DNA from: Physella acuta
Taxonomy: Eukaryota > Mollusca > Gastropoda > Physidae
Direction of reading: 5' to 3'
Length of the DNA stretch: 64,000 bases
Assembly: GCF_028476545.1 (NCBI RefSeq)
Contig: NW_026731579.1
Coordinates: forward strand, 248,001-312,000
The notes beneath the pieces are model-generated. The model saw only the letters and a program-made list of their open reading frames with translations, ran no database searches and was not told the origin of the DNA. Of this stretch, positions 61,303 through 64,000 are shown one piece after another; within the stretch, counting starts at the first letter, position 1; every line of letters begins with the position of its first letter. Made by a program: the position numbers and the translations under genes.

Positions 61303-63490
61303 TAATTTAATTACATACCTGATTGACACCATTTATTAAAAAAAAACTATCAGACAGTTTCTTATATTGTTATGTCGATTGTATAGCTTCCAGCTTTGTC
61401 AAATGAACCAGAGATGACCTGAGCTTTTAAATTATAACTTACAGAAATAAAACCAAATCTAAACGAAAACTCTAATTTAACTGATTTTTGTTTAACTTTT
61501 ATAGGGGTACCTGCCAAACACTCCATGCAATTTAATTATAGTTTCATGTCGCCCCAACCAATTTACTAATTAGACAACACTTTTTTTTACATTTTGCATG
61601 TAGGCCGAATGTGATAAAAAGAACGTTAAGAAAAAAAAAGTTTCTGTTAAATTTGTTTTAAATCTTTTTAGACAGACAGATGTGTAAACTAGTCGGTGAC
61701 GTGATAATGGGGAATTTTCAGATCTTGACTTTCTAGTTTTTTCTGCTGATTCACCCAAATTGTTATTTGTTAATACTTATGCTGTTGTATGATTGTAATC
61801 GTCCTTCAACTTATTCCCTTTCAGCATCAATCATGATTGAAATATAACGTCGTATGATTGAGATATAACGTCGAGTGATTGCATGTACATTGAAAATGGC
61901 TGTTTGGTTTCGGACATATTTTTGTGGAACGATCGATGTAAGAGGTAGATGTTTGTCTGATTTATGACGCCGCTGATCGATGTAAGAGGTCGATGTTTGT
62001 CTGATTTATGACGCCGCTGATCAATTTTAAATAAGCGATCTATGCCTGACAAGGGTTCTATGTCGTCTGACAGATTTCTGCTCACTGCCTCTTCGTCAAA
62101 CGGTGGCCTTGACACAGCCATGACGTCTGCTATACACACGCTAAACTTCCATTATCAACGCTGTGAGGTTCCTTCATCAAGAAATATCGAACAAGAATGT
62201 AGGTCAAGATTTGGAGTTCAACTCTTTGCGCAATATGTTTTCTAAAAGCCAGTTATTTCCTGAAATAACGTCACGAAGTCTATGATTAGACAGAGTTGCG
62301 ATGTAGCATTAAAGACTTCACGGGAAACATAAAAAAAAAATATATATAACCATATTACTTCTAAAATTTAATTTAAAAAGTCATTTCGAAAGTCCGCCCG
62401 GAAGCTAGTAATTCTCTACAGAACTTTCAAAGAAATGTTTTAATTAGCCGACCGGGGTATAATTACAGTCATTTGAGTGCGACCTACTGTCATACTTTTA
62501 CTTATATAAGTCGATATACTGCTATAATTAAAATTACATCGATACTTTAAAGTGAGCCTTATTAGTTTTCTCCTAAATACTAAACTAAATTGTAGGTCTA
62601 TTAAATGAAATAGGGAATGGGGTTTGTTTCTCAAGCGGGCCACGATTACGGCAAAACAAATTTATTGACTCGTTTTTGGATTCGCCTTTTTAAAGTACAG
62701 CTTATACATAATCTTTTTATTTGTTTCGTTTTCTTTTCACGATCCAAGTTTTAGATGATAGACCCGCGAGTTAGGGGTGTGGGTTTGTCAATGACTGATT
62801 GACGGGGGTACCAGGGGAAGTAAGCCTCCATTGGACCACTTTATTATGGCCATCAATCGGAGACGCGACCGGTAGCTGATAGTGTACTACACCATTCAAA
62901 CCAGACGACTCCCCGGGTTTCTCTATCGGCCCGTGGACGGGGAACAACGTGAATAAACTAATATGGCGGCCGTCACGTGTCAGATTAGATGAGCAAGATA
63001 TCGGTCGTGTGGGTGTGTGGGGGTGGGGGATGTGTGGGTGTGGGGGACGTGTACTTTCTGTGGATGGCCATGGTCACAGTGCTTATATCACCCATATAAG
63101 CGCCCAAAAGGGATGCCTTGCCAGTTCGGGCGTTTAGACCCAACCTTATCTGTTACATAAGGAACGATCAATTCACCAACCATTTTAATAGAAAAGTAGT
63201 GACGGGCAAGGTTATGTAAATAAATGTCTCAGATTGCGGTTAATCTTAGTTTTTACAGTACGTCCAGTCTGGGGTGGTCATTATTTCAAGAAAGGTCAAA
63301 GACCTCCAGAACTCTCTTGTGTCGCCCCCCCCCCCTTCCCCCAAATAGGAACAAAAAAATAATAAGACAGTAATTGTCGAGAGTGGAATTATTTTCACTG
63401 TCTCGTCCGCGTTAAGCTGCCAATTTTGTGGCCCGTGACTAAACAATTTGGTTGAGTCTCGCGCTTAACGGTAGCGTTGTTTCATTGCCG
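61303..63490. other. No gene recognised; promoter-like patch near 62950-62985
   Basis: Includes a 44-bp tandem pair at 61931-62018 (GATCGATGTAAGAGGT(A/C)GAT...). A GC-richer patch from about 62760 to 63130 holds AATATGGCGGCCGTCACGTG at 62959-62978, which combines a YY1-like core and an E-box. It may be regulatory for a gene outside the window or on the minus strand. A C run is at 63326-63340. Confidence 0.35.
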
Positions 63491-63494
63491 GCAG

Positions 63495-63534
63495 TGACGT
63501 CACGATTGACGTCATGTTAAGTATTTTGACGTCA
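63495..63534. promoter_or_regulatory. Cluster of three perfect CRE palindromes
   Basis: TGACGTCA occurs at 63495-63502, 63507-63514 and 63527-63534, with starts spaced 12 and 20 bp. This octamer is the full site for CREB/ATF family factors. It might belong to a promoter or enhancer of the GPCR (whose 5' end lies to the right) or of another gene. Confidence 0.6.
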
Positions 63535-63589
63535 TGTCAAAAACAAAAATTCAAGAAAATTGAGACAAGACCTACATTGTTAGAAGACA

Positions 63590-64000
63590 TTGAAACAATA
63601 CCTACAGAGCAAGAAGACCTAAGACACAAGACCTACAGTGCCAGAAGACCTTAAAACAATACCTATATTGTTAGAAGACCTTGAGACACAAGACCTATAT
63701 TGTTAGAAGACCTTGAGACACAAGACCTGCAGAGCTAGAAGACCTTGAGACACAAGACCTACATTGGTAGAAGACCTTGAGACACAAGACCTGCAGAGCT
63801 AGAAGACCTTGAGACACAAGACCTGCAGAGCTAGAAGACCTTGAGACACAAGACCTGCAGAGCTAGAAGACCTTGAGACACAAGACCTGCAGAGCTAGAA
63901 GACCTTGAGACACAAGACCTACATTGGTAGAAGACCTTGAGACACAAGACCTGCAGAGCTAGAAGACCTTGAGACACAAGACCTGCAGAGCTAGAAGACC
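63590..64000. repeat. 32-bp minisatellite running off the window edge
   Basis: Unit CCTTGAGACACAAGACCTGC followed by AGAGCTAGAAGA, at least 12 copies. The left units are diverged (AAACAATACCTA variants) and the right ones nearly identical, which suggests growth toward the right. Confidence 0.94.

Overview
This is a window of animal nuclear DNA. It is AT-rich, has spliced genes with GT-AG introns, and is crowded with minisatellites, long (TA)n tracts, tRNA-derived SINEs and small hAT-type MITEs. The genes (synaptic RIM, RNF14-like RBR ubiquitin ligases, a neuropeptide-type GPCR) and the repeat style suggest an invertebrate, most likely a mollusc and perhaps a heterobranch gastropod. That placement is an inference from style, not from a search.

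Layout. Positions 40-5868 (+) hold the 3' part of a RIM (regulating synaptic membrane exocytosis) gene: the end of C2A, a Ser-rich linker and the whole C2B domain. Positions 8526-44143 (-) hold a head-to-tail array of four RNF14-like genes, each with 11 coding exons and the same intron phases. The domain order is RWD, RING1, IBR, RING2 and an extra C-terminal Cys-rich zinc module. Copies 1, 2 and 4 read open through all exons I could place; copy 3 has a one-base homopolymer frameshift in RING2. Spacers are duplicated with the genes, so paralogous sites without an insertion date several transposon insertions. Positions 49104-54682 (-) hold the last four coding exons (TM5 to the C-tail) of a class A GPCR whose 5' exons lie beyond the window. 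From 54.9 to 64 kb I see no convincing gene, only minisatellites, a MITE and a cluster of three perfect CRE palindromes.

Main observations. (1) Tandem duplications repeatedly include an exon-intron boundary. This is seen at both ends of one RIM intron, at the RIM stop codon (which is also donor-like), at the exon 8 acceptor of RNF14 copy 1, at the exon 3 acceptor of RNF14 copy 4, and at a donor of the GPCR. (2) The RNF14 array is a patchwork: some exons are nearly identical in all four copies while others have diverged strongly, which suggests gene conversion. (3) Two MITEs have perfect 8-bp target-site duplications and matching empty sites in paralogous sequence.

Coordinates and exon phases were worked out by eye. 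No homology search, transcript or repeat library was available. No retrovirus-like or other virus-like element was recognised.
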